The position numbers and the translations under genes were made by a program. The notes under the pieces are model-generated. The model saw nothing but the letters and a program-made list of their open reading frames with translations. It ran no database searches and was not told the origin of the DNA. From Petrosia ficiformis (Eukaryota; Porifera; Demospongiae; Haplosclerida; Petrosiidae): a DNA stretch of 64,000 bases. Below are positions 36,001 to 44,901 of this stretch, in pieces. The stretch spans positions 8,229,218 through 8,293,217 of the forward strand of contig OX345639.1 of the NCBI GenBank assembly GCA_947044365.1, read 5' to 3'. Position 1 is the stretch's first letter, and the number at the start of each line of letters is the position of its first letter.

Positions 36001-39000
36001 ATAGATATTGCTATTGGTGCCCCTTTTGGAAATGGCCCTGGTACTGTTTATATTTATCATGGTTCAAATGTTGATGTTATTTCATCCTCTCCTCAACAGG
36101 TATTTGTCTGTATTTTTGTATGTACATGTATACATTCTACATTTCTTAAGTTACAGTCATAACTTTTTTTTAAATTGATGTTTTAGATTATAGTTGGTTC
36201 TGACATCACTGAGTCACTCTCTGGAGTTGAGTCTCCTAAAGGATTTGGATACTCATTAGCAAGTTCTATTGATGTAGATGGAAATGGTCTCAATGGTTAG
36301 CTATACTAGAAACCTCAGTAGAAAGGTTTACAGAAGCTCACAAAGAGATGGCCTTCCTTTGTGTTTGTATTGTTCCACTGTTATCTACCATTACTTCTGA
36401 TAACAATACTGACATTAGAGCTGTCGGTGTTGGATCTTTAGACGTCTTTGCAAATTTGCTTTATCATTCTTGGACACTTTTCTACCTCTGTAAACAAATT
36501 CCTTTAACATGAATGTGTAGCAAGTAAAGCCATACTGCAATCTTATGATTCTATCATGTGTGTAATAGTTTTATTAGTCAATCACATGACTGCTAACAGA
36601 TCAGTAAGTCAATATTGATACATACTGAATCAGGCAGTACTGGTGGAACACCAGTATTTGGATTTAATCATAATTATAGTAACATTCTCATTAGGGCTGG
36701 GCAATAATAGCGACTATCATTGTCGTCAGTAATAGTATCACGACAGGGATAGTTAAAAACTACTATTGTGATAGTGGACATGTAGTTACAGGTATGTGCA
36801 TTTGGCATTGTCATAACCACATAAAAAACAAGCAAAGATGCGGAGGAATATTTCTGATGAGATTGATCTAGACAAAGAGCTGCAGATTTTTCTGTTGGAG
36901 GGCTCTAACAGTGATGTATAGGAGTACTTAATTTCTCTGCCACGGGTGGAAAATGCTCAGAATCTATATCCAAATTTTAGTTTCACTATCATGATAGTAT
37001 TCACAGTCATTCAAGTATTTATTAGACAGTGTGATAGTTCAAAATTTCACTATTGCCCAGCTCTAATTCTCATTACAATTCCAGATCTTGCTATTGGAGC
37101 ATATGAATCACAACAAGTGTTCTTACTAAGGTTTGTTCATCATTATACAGACATAACAATCACATTATATCTAACACATGTCTCACCTACCACAGAACTC
37201 GTTCAGTAGTTCAAATATCACTGTCATTATCATCTAATAACTCTGTTGTTGATCTTGATGATAAAGAATGTCAGTTAGATGATATATATTATTCCTGGTA
37301 GGTTTGTAATTATAATTCCAATGGACATGGGATGATACTATTGCTTGTTATTATATTTTAATAATGATCTCTGTTTATCTATAGTTTCATTATTACTACC
37401 TGTGCTACATATCTTGATGAGAATACATTAAGTGATCAAATAGGTATGAAGAATTGAAAAGTCAAATACACACATACAGTACATGACAATAAAAGTCACC
37501 ATAATTATAGTACAGTAATTACTCAGTAGTTAGTTTCATTTTCACACTACAGTAGTTCAACAGTAGTTTTGACAGTAATTGGTATACTTGTCAATTAAAC
37601 ACCACAGTAGTGAGACAGTAATTACTATACTATACTGACAGTAGAACTAAGGTAATTACTGTTACTGTATGGTGACATTTTATTTATACTGTAAATTTTT
37701 TCTCTTGATGCACTTCTGTAGTACACAAAACATCAATATAGTGTATTTAAGCTTAGTGTGTTAGGACATCAAGCATGTCAATTTCTTCTTATGGCTAACT
37801 TTTATACTTAGATCTTCAATTCTCTCTGTTTGGTGATCATCAAAATGTTGAAATTGGATTAGAGCAAAGGATATTTTTTAATAATTCAGGGAGAACAAAC
37901 ACTCAGACACTTACAAAAACATTTAATGGAGAAGAATTGTGTGTAAATGAAACAGTGTATGTAAAGGTAGGAAGATTCTTATAATCACAATTGTATGACT
38001 ATTTAAGTATTAAGTCAAATATAACTATAAACCATATAGCAGATGAATGATGGCCAATAATAGATGGTTTAAATTAGTTAACTAAAACTACACCCTTTTA
38101 CTACACCTAAATAATTGATTAACTATAACTTTAGCTAAACAGTGAAACTGCAATTATAACTTAACCCTTGGAGTGCTGAGCATGTTTTTAGCAATGCTTC
38201 CCATTTCCAAAACTGGAGGCTCTGCTGTAGATATCTCAGCCATCATTCACTTTCTGTACCCCAAACTTTTCACGACATGGAGTACTACTTCTAGCCACTT
38301 GCTTACTGGGACACAAACGTTTCCAAGCAATTCATAGGGCTAAATCAAATGCAGTGCTCTCATTCTTTTGACAGCAACTGGGACAAACAAAATGATTCCA
38401 CTACATGTTGGTACCAGCTGCACCAACAATATCAAGTTTTCCAGCAAGAGAAGTGTCTCAGCTGCCCACCAGGTTGCGTGGGCACAGAGGAAGCTGCACC
38501 CCTTTCAAACCTCCATTAATGGGTGGGGACACCCCCTTCAGTTAAAATTACTTCAATACTCTATATGTAGGGTAGAAGAGCAGCCAAAAAACCATCAACT
38601 TTTTTAGCCATTTCCTTGGGCTTATGACTGAAACTGATTACGAATATGTGGAGTGCTTTGTAATTGTAGAAACGCACTCCTAGTCAAATGTCACCAATAT
38701 GTGACATCAGCCTTCTAAAGGTTAAAGCAGTCATTATGATTATTGTAATACTAAAACAACACTACTTAAAACCTCTGACATATCATTATAGTCCCCTCAA
38801 TTCATTCTATTCATCAATCATATTGATATCTGTTTCTGTATATTTATCATCCACAGAATAACATCATTGATAGTTTTAATGGATTTATTATTGAAGTCAC
38901 AGTCAAAGGACCTGATGTTGATATTGGAAGCAATGATGGAAATCCTAATCCTTCTGACTTCACTAAATTCCCTGTTGTAGTAACAACAGGAGATACTCAA

Positions 39001-39580
39001 ATAATAGTTGAAACATTCAAGAAATGTATTGATACTGTATGTGTTCCTGATCTGAGAATTGAATTCATTAATATAACATATGAGTAAGGATTTGTGTGTC
39101 TATATATAGTACTCCCACTACATATAGAACAAAACATGAATTGGGCCATTCACATCATAAATATAATTATTGATAGGATTTTATTAAGAACATTCCAATT
39201 TCAATTTTTTCCACATTTTGCTGAAAAAGACCTTTTGACTGAAAATTCAATTTCTGCTTTATATAATTAATGTTTAATTGACTAAACAGTACACACATGA
39301 TGACATATATCATATATGTATATGAGTTTCTATATACATGTACATGCATTACATATACATCAGTATAATTATTGCAAAACGTTTATGTAATTATACTACA
39401 CCTATATTCTCAGAACTTTATCAGGTGATTCTCCAAATAGCTTAGTGGTTGGGGCTGTTACAAACTTAAACATTTGGTTAGCTATCTCAAATGTTGGAGA
39501 CAATGCTTTCCTTTCTCAACTTTTGTTTATAACTCCTAGTCCTCAGTTACAGTTTATCAGGATAGAGCCAACATCAGTAT

Positions 39581-39614
<34 letters not shown>

Positions 39615-42600
39615 ATACATCATATTGATCTTCTTTGGTGTATGAAAAAGTTTTTTCCTATACACAGCTATTAATTGTTTGTTTATCAGAGATGAGTATT
39701 AATGAAACTGTTTTGAAGTGTCCAGTTGCCAATCCTTTAAGTGATGATCAAATGGTGTGTTCTAACAATTAATAATTCTACATTCCATTTCGTTTTCTAT
39801 CTGTACATCTCTTCCCTCACAGCTCACCATTGCTGTACGCCTCAGTCCCACTAGTAGTATTATTGGTACAGAAGGCTCCTTTAACCTGACATTCACAGTA
39901 TCCAGCATGAACATTGAGAACAATACTACATTATATGATAATATAGTTACTGTGCAAATAGATGTATCCGCAATAAACATGACACTAGCTGGAAACACAA
40001 CCAGTTCCATGAATATGACAGGCAGTGTGGATGACAACAATGATAGTAACGTGACAGGCAGTGGGGACAATGAAGGAAACACAACCAGTTCAATGAATAT
40101 GACAGGCAGTGGGGACATTGAAGGAAGCACAACCAGTTCAATGAATATGACAGGCAGTGGGGACATTGAAGGAAACACAACCAGTTCAATTAATATGACA
40201 GGCAGTGGGGACATTGAAGGAAACACAACCAATTCAATGAATACGACAGACAGTGGGGATAACATTACCACTCCCATCATTTGTGAGGCAAATTAAATTT
40301 TCTACAAAAATAAGTTGATATAGGAAAGCATAATCCATAGGTTCAGCTGATATGTACAATGAAAATATTATTTCCATTTTAATTACCCATAATGCCCACA
40401 ATGAAGGAAGTGAATGATAGTTCATTAGTTCCTATAGACACTGAAATATATTTCTTTATTTTTATAGATGGATGTCGTTCTGACACTACTGACATTCCTT
40501 CCCATTCTGGAAATCCAAATTTGACCATAGTTATCATGTGGCCAGAAACTAACATTGGTGAACTTGCTGAAGTTGATTGTCCTTGTGGTAATGTAACATC
40601 ACAGAAAGGAAATCTAATAGGTACTAGGTACTGTGGAGGTGACTTAACTAATGAAAGTCAATGGAGAAATCCCAATGTAGCTTCATGTAACTTCAGTGAT
40701 CTAGCTCGTGAAATATGTCAACTGACAGAAGTATGCATGTACTCCTTTAATTGTTATGAAATTATGTAAACTTTTTCCATAGCTTGAAACAGCAGAAAGA
40801 TTACAACAGTTAGATGATTTGACTGAAAATGGAAATGATTTAGGATCAACGGAAGTGATTGTGTCTGTAGCTGTACTTCTTACAACTACAGAAGAGTTAC
40901 CTGGTAATTTATCAGTAAGTTAGAAAGTATAATGTGCATTGCATATATACAGTGATATTATAATTTTACAGTTGACTAATAAGTTTTTTGATGTTGTGGA
41001 CAACATACTAGATGCGAATATGGAAACACTACTAGAGAGTCAAGTGTCTTCCAATACATCAGCCAAGTAAGGACTTTCTAGTCATATTTAATACTATTTA
41101 TTCTGAATATTTTTCAAATTATTAATAGGATACTTGAAGCAATTGTATTTGTGTCTGAAGATGTTCCTATTGGAAATCCTTCAGAACCTGTTGTTATTAC
41201 TCGTAGTGCATTTGCAGTTTCAGTACAACAAGTGGATATCAATCAATTTATGGAGACAGGACAAACCTTCAGTGCTAATCTTGGAAATTTCTCTGATGTT
41301 AATTTGGAGAAGAATATTGATTCAAATGATCTGTCATTTGATATGAGAACCAGTCAATCAACTGCTTCTCTTACTCTTCCTAATATTTTATTCAGTGCAA
41401 TTTCTAATAACACTAGAATCACACATGCAGTATTTCTTTCTGACAGTTTGTTCTTAAGAAGAGAGAATAATGATATGGAAGTTGGAGGTATCATCATATC
41501 AGCAAGTGTTGTGGGATCTAATTCAATTGATCGATTAAATCCACCGGTCACTATAAACTTTCTTAAGAATCCGGTATTAAGTTCTATTTATTACATATTA
41601 ATGTATACAAATAATTACTTCCTTTAGTTTATCAATGGTTCGAATCCTCAGTGTTCTTTTTGGGATCCAATGCTAGATGGTAATGACATCTACATGTATA
41701 ACTGAAATACTGGAGTTATATATTGTCTATGAACAGATGGATATGGTAACTGGTCATCTGAGGGATGTGAGATTGATGAAAATTATAATGATATACAAGT
41801 TGAAGTCACATGTTTCTGTGATCATTTGACTAGTTTCTCTATACTCTTGGTTGGTTAAAAAATAAATAAATCCTTTCACTATTAAATTTTCTATTGTTAG
41901 GATGTATCACCAAAGATAAAACCAACAGAAGACTCACCATTAGTTCATACTTTGGGTGCTGTGACATATATTGGACTAATTGTTTCAATTGTTTGTCTGT
42001 GTATTACTATCATATCATATCTAAGCAGCAAGTCAGTTCAATATTCATAACTCATTCTGTTGCTGTATCACTTATTTTTACTCTATTGATTTAGGAAATT
42101 ACGTAGCTCAGAACACGGACAGCTTCTCATTAACTTATGTTTTGCTCTAATGGGTCTTTATATAACATTCATATTTGCCATTCACAGTACAAGAGTGACT
42201 GGTTTATGTGCATTAACAGCTGCTCTTTTGCAGTATTTTTTTCTAGTTACCTTCATGTTGATGGCATCTGAAGCTATTAACCTCTACACAAAACTGGTTG
42301 TTGTTTTAGGAACAAAGATAAATCACTTTGTTTTAAAAGTCACTCTTATTTCCTGGTGTAAGTAAATTGGAAATATGTATGAGTGTATAATATTATTGGC
42401 TTGGAATCCCTTCTTTCTATAGTGATACCATTTTTCATTGTCCTTTTCTCTTTTGCTCCAAACTATAAGAACTATGTCAGTGATCATTTGTGAGTGACTT
42501 ACTATATGACTGTATATCCAATAGTACTGATAATGATTTTGTATTAAGAGTATAGTTTATACTTGTACTATAATTAGATTAAGCATAATTGTTATGTATT

Positions 42601-43289
42601 GCATTCTTTTTTCTTTTTCTAGTTGCCGTGCATTCAATTTACCATACTATATTGGAATGGTGGTTCCAGTTTTAATAATCTACATTTTCAATTGGACCAT
42701 CTTTTTCATCATTATTGTGTCCCTTCTACACAAATCATGTAAATCTGATGTCAAGAAGAAACAAGAGAAAGTTTCTTTTATTTGTGAACAAGTTGTCATT
42801 GTCATTGCACTCTCTATCGTATTTGGATTAGGATGGGGTATTGGACTATTTGCAACTCAAGATATTCATAACAACAAAATAGTTCGTGACTCATTGGCTG
42901 CATTGTTTGTCATTGTCACTGCATTTCATGGATTGTTTATATTAATTATGCGTTGCCTTCGTTCAAAGGATGTTCGGAATGTATGGAAGCAATGGTTTTA
43001 TGGAGCAATAGGGAAAGAATGTTCAGAGTTTACTTTGTCATATGGCAGTACTTCACATACCACACGTACAGGGGAGACAGTAACATTGGAGAAATCTCAG
43101 CAGGACACAGAGGAACAAATTTCACATGAAGATGAACCAAAGATAATAGAGTCCTCTTTCATGCAAATTACTATAATAGACAGTAATGAAGAAAACAAAA
43201 CAGAGAGGAATGTATTAACAGAAGAACCAAATATGGTGGAATCTTCTAGAGCAGAAGGGGAAAAAGAGATGGAGAAAAATAATTTTTAA
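23134..43289 (+). CDS. Integrin beta-alpha / adhesion GPCR fusion receptor, 51 exons, 2208 aa
   Basis: This is one continuous spliced frame. Summed exon length is 6627 nt (2209 codons with the stop), and every exon-exon phase agrees. Order: signal peptide (1-19), PSI (about 22-78), integrin hybrid/betaI (about 80-440), I-EGF repeats (about 440-589), integrin alpha FG-GAP propeller (about 600-1050), thigh (about 1055-1210), calf-1 (about 1211-1365), glycosylated repeat linker (1371-1466), Cys-rich HRM-like module (1467-1554), GAIN and GPS (about 1555-1833), seven helices (about 1849-2085) and tail to 2208. I chose Met at 23134 because it starts a hydrophobic signal peptide ([12 protein letters not shown]); a Met at 22987 is in frame but gives a poor signal. 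It is presumably a cell-surface adhesion and signalling receptor. The integrin TM, cytoplasmic tails, beta-tail and calf-2 are absent. Sub-entries list the exons. Confidence 0.9.
23985..24085. repeat. (TA)n-rich microsatellite block
   Basis: A long AT-only segment with mainly TA repeats lies in the intron after the PSI first exon. Immediately before it (about 23757-23965) is a foldback-like repeat with TTATGTCATG / CATGACATAA ends. Confidence 0.85.
25693..25846. repeat. (CTCTGT)n / (CTCCT)n polypyrimidine tract before exon 8
   Basis: About 150 bp of CTCTGT hexamers followed by CTCTC and CTCCT units end right at the exon 8 acceptor (TCTAG at 25849-25853). The tract is long, strand-asymmetric and would serve as the polypyrimidine tract of that acceptor. 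ORFs reported through it on both strands are spurious. Confidence 0.92.
26076..26565. repeat. Five-copy 98-bp tandem repeat
   Basis: Five essentially identical 98-bp units (markers TTATGTCAATATACATTCAT, GTTACAGCTTCTGTTGATGT and GGCAGTATGTCTGACTTTGT start at 26081, 26179, 26277, 26375 and 26473) lie in the intron between exons 8 and 9. Near-perfect identity indicates recent expansion or assembly artefact. Each unit contains a GTTACAG acceptor-like site, but no matching exon frame. Confidence 0.95.
28008..28680. repeat. Duplicated block in the intron before exon 11
   Basis: Segment 28008-28232 recurs at 28454-28680 with few differences (GAATCATTTTTTTAGAGTAT to CAGAAGAGGGTTTCTG), about 446 bp apart. 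The second copy is followed by an inverted piece (AGAAACCC / TAATCCTAGATCT) and by a short duplicated GATGAGCC-containing unit. Noncoding. Confidence 0.85.
33130..33240 (-). ncRNA. tRNA-derived SINE (or tRNA pseudogene)
   Basis: Read on the minus strand, GATAGCTCAGTGGTGAGAGC matches the RNA polymerase III A box of tRNA genes. It is followed about 30 bp on by GGGATCAATTTCC, a degenerate B box. The cloverleaf is incomplete (no clean acceptor stem), so a tRNA-derived SINE head is more likely than a functional tRNA. It lies in the intron between exons 27 and 28 of the integrin-GPCR gene. Confidence 0.6.
35727..35879. mobile_element. Small MITE in integrin-GPCR intron 31
   Basis: GGTGCACCATTGGCCCAAAG near the left and TCAATGGTGCACAC at the right are inverted repeats around about 150 bp. 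A second inverted pair (CTTTGGGCC) lies inside. Translations show nothing. Confidence 0.6.
36692..37065. mobile_element. hAT-type MITE, copy B, with 8-bp target duplication
   Basis: Termini TAGGGCTGGGCAATA and TATTGCCCAGCTCTA pair, and a perfect direct repeat ATTCTCAT flanks the element at 36684-36691 and 37066-37073. The element is the inverse-oriented relative of 20459-20856. It lies directly upstream of exon 34 (acceptor at 37084). Confidence 0.88.
37470..37705. repeat. GTACAGTAATTACT-type dispersed repeat, copy 1
   Basis: A block rich in ACAGTAATTACT, ending GACAGTAGAACTAAGGTAAT then TACTGTTACTGTAT, recurs at about 61045-61240. It is built of many short related inverted units, suggesting a foldback element. 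Intronic. Confidence 0.7.
39583..39612. repeat. (CA)n microsatellite
   Basis: About 15 CA units lie a few bases after the exon 39 donor. Confidence 0.95.
39989..40250 (+). repeat. In-frame 48-bp repeat coding an N-glycosylated stalk
   Basis: Within exon 41 about five imperfect copies of a 16-residue unit, [16 protein letters not shown], follow one another. Each has two NxT sequons, so the segment would be a densely N-glycosylated, flexible acidic/Ser-Thr stalk between the calf-1 domain and the GPCR module. The high DNA identity between units predicts copy-number variation between alleles. The reverse strand is also open, an effect of the repeat and not a gene. Confidence 0.9.
40468..43289 (+). 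other. Module 3: adhesion GPCR with GAIN/GPS and 7TM (exons 42-51)
   Basis: Exons: 40468-40730, 40783-40914, 40972-41066, 41129-41573, 41628-41679, 41737-41849, 41901-42031, 42095-42357, 42423-42489, 42623-43289. Exon 42 encodes a Cys-rich HRM-like module ([28 protein letters not shown]). The GAIN region ends in a textbook GPS: C-x2-W, W-x4-[10 protein letters not shown]. Predicted cleavage is between L1826 and T1827, freeing a tethered-agonist-like TSFSILL. Seven hydrophobic helices follow, with family B2 hallmarks such as [12 protein letters not shown] at TM2 and GLGWGIGL at TM6. The roughly 120-residue tail is acidic and charged (KENNF-type end, several ExSS sites). Confidence 0.93.
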
Positions 43290-43639
43290 GAATATAATTA
43301 CCTACAGTGATTCAGAATGTAAATTGTAGTTTCAAATTATAAAATTTTAACTTGTAATTGCATTGTAACAGTATTGCTAAATTCTCATCTGATTAATAAG
43401 TTAGAATTTTGTTTTTATAATTACAATGCATTGTAAAGAATAATGTATGTTTTTCACAGTTCCAGTGAAGATATAATATTTCTCTTCAAGAGAATATCAC
43501 TGATCACAACAATTTGTATATAATTATCATAATAGCTATAATTATAATATGTCTGCACAATATATAACTATAAGTTTCAAATACCATAAAAAGTTTAAAA
43601 GGTTCGATAGCAAAGATTGATATGTCTGTCTGCTTGCTG
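43290..43639. other. Convergent 3' interval
   Basis: Integrin-GPCR (plus) and the small secreted gene (minus) end tail to tail about 350 bp apart. The interval should hold both 3' UTRs. A short hairpin (GATATAATATTTCTCTTCAA / TTGAAGAGAAATATTATATC-like) lies near 43473-43502. No canonical AATAAA is obvious. Confidence 0.5.
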
Positions 43640-44610
43640 CTAGGGAGGTGAGACAAAAATATCAGAACACTGGTAGAATACTGCTGGAGCATCAGGGTTA
43701 TTAGTAACATATTTCAGCTGCAATATTGAGGAGAGATGATGGATATATGTAATATTATGTATGATAAATGTATTTATGTGTATATAAATATTTGTGTGAA
43801 TTGAATGTATATGTACATACCTGAAGTGTCAATCCCTCTCTGCATGTATCATTAAAGAAAACAACAGTTCGTATAGACTAGATATATTGTCAGTAATTAT
43901 ACTTACTCTGGCATTGTCACATTAGCAGTGATAAACTGTAGATTTGTAACCCTGTCTGAGTCCCTTACCCTGGCAAGATATTCATTTGGCTCTCTTTCAT
44001 CTACTAATACCTTCAACTCAAAGTATCCCTATGATTATTTACAAAAACTTAAATTTGTACATTATGGCAAATACTTACAGGGTTAGGAGCATAAAAATGA
44101 TCCCGATTTTTCTGAAAGACAATTTGGTAACTCTCATGAGCTCTAGAGAATTAAACCATGATATATATTATATATATATATATATATAGTGTTTCAAATG
44201 AGGTAAATTATTATATACCAATGATTGAACTAACCGATAGATACCTACTGCATATCGATCATGAGGAATCCCACCACAAGGGGAGTTATCCACACGTGCA
44301 CATTGATCAGCACCTAAAAATTTGAATAGTTTATAAAAAGAATCTTCATCATACATTTTAGGAGGCCCGATCGTCTATGTAATATACATATATATAATTA
44401 CATATATAGATATATATATGTATATAGTATAATTATAATGTGGGAAGCGAGATAATATTATAGTTACCAGCTATGTCATATAAGTTTATCTTATATACCA
44501 ACTGTTTGAAGAGTTTTTTGCTCAAATCCTCCCCTCTGTGCAGGAACCACAAGACAAGTGTGAGCAGTGACATATGCCACAAGCCAAGCAAACACAGCAA
44601 GAGATTTCAT
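43640..44610 (-). CDS. Small secreted protein with predicted mature N-terminal His (LPMO/BIM1-like candidate)
   Basis: Exons (minus): 44610-44499, 44313-44235, 44142-44079, 44028-43907, 43839-43821 and 43717-43640. They give 157 residues, with all phases agreeing. Signal peptide 1-16 (MKSLAVFAWLVAYVTA) has an ideal V-T-A cleavage site. The mature chain then begins HTCLVVPAQRGG, so His17 becomes residue 1, followed by a HxxxxxPxxR pattern. Four cysteines follow in DQCARVDNSPCGG and elsewhere, then QIVFQKNRDHFYAPNPGYF, an NVT sequon, and the end LKYVTNNPDAPAVFYQCSDI. Copper-binding lytic polysaccharide monooxygenases and BIM1/X325 proteins use a processed N-terminal His plus internal His residues; H56 or H76 could be the partner. 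I recognise a family of similar animal secreted proteins but cannot name its function. Copper binding is inference. Confidence 0.78.
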
Positions 44611-44901
44611 TGCTTTGCACCAGTAAACAAGAATAACTCTGTGTTCAGGAATAGTTGCTGTAGTGATGTTTATAATTAAGTGAGTCACAAGGTGTTTTAT
44701 TGACCACAAATAGAATTCATAAAGTGTCACATTTTAATTTCTACATCATGTGACATGGATGAGGTTCAAAGTTAACTCATTAAAATACATCTTAATTATG
44801 TACTAAACTACAATGGGATTATCCATAATTATTTACCTTCATTTTAACATATTTAATTTATTTAGCATGTAAACAAATTATTGTTCATAATAATTATTAT
44901 A

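Larger units (their letters stand above)
30882..40250 (+). other. Module 2: integrin alpha ectodomain (exons 22-41)
   Basis: Exons: 30882-31041, 31716-31864, 31934-32025, 32115-32235, 32849-32910, 32973-33033, 33957-34123, 34284-34349, 35139-35279, 35337-35445, 36005-36099, 36187-36295, 37085-37130, 37196-37297, 37385-37443, 37812-37966, 38857-39083, 39414-39576, 39668-39754, 39823-40282. Blade features: [37 protein letters not shown]. Three canonical calcium loops in blades 5-7 are [18 protein letters not shown] and DVDGNGLND, each followed by an (I/L)xxGA(P/Y) strand. [12 protein letters not shown] marks the propeller-thigh boundary (RSRPVV in true alphas), and [14 protein letters not shown] the genu/calf-1 start. 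No inserted alphaI domain. Calf-2, TM and GFFKR are absent. Confidence 0.93.

Noticed and set aside
39762..40280. 172-codon ORF on the minus strand with repeated [16 protein letters not shown]
   Set aside because: It is the antisense shadow of the in-frame 48-bp repeat in exon 41; no start context or splice signals.
23134..43289. First read as three neighbouring genes: integrin beta, integrin alpha, adhesion GPCR
   Set aside because: Exon phases agree through both junctions, no terminal exon or stop lies after the I-EGF or calf-1 modules, and neither the alpha nor the GPCR part has its own start or signal peptide. One gene is the simpler reading, subject to transcript proof.
43861..43885. 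Upstream acceptor for exon 5 of the small secreted gene (after TATCTAG)
   Set aside because: It shifts the frame and leads to a stop; the acceptor before AGAGGG gives the expected LTLQLKYVTNN continuation.
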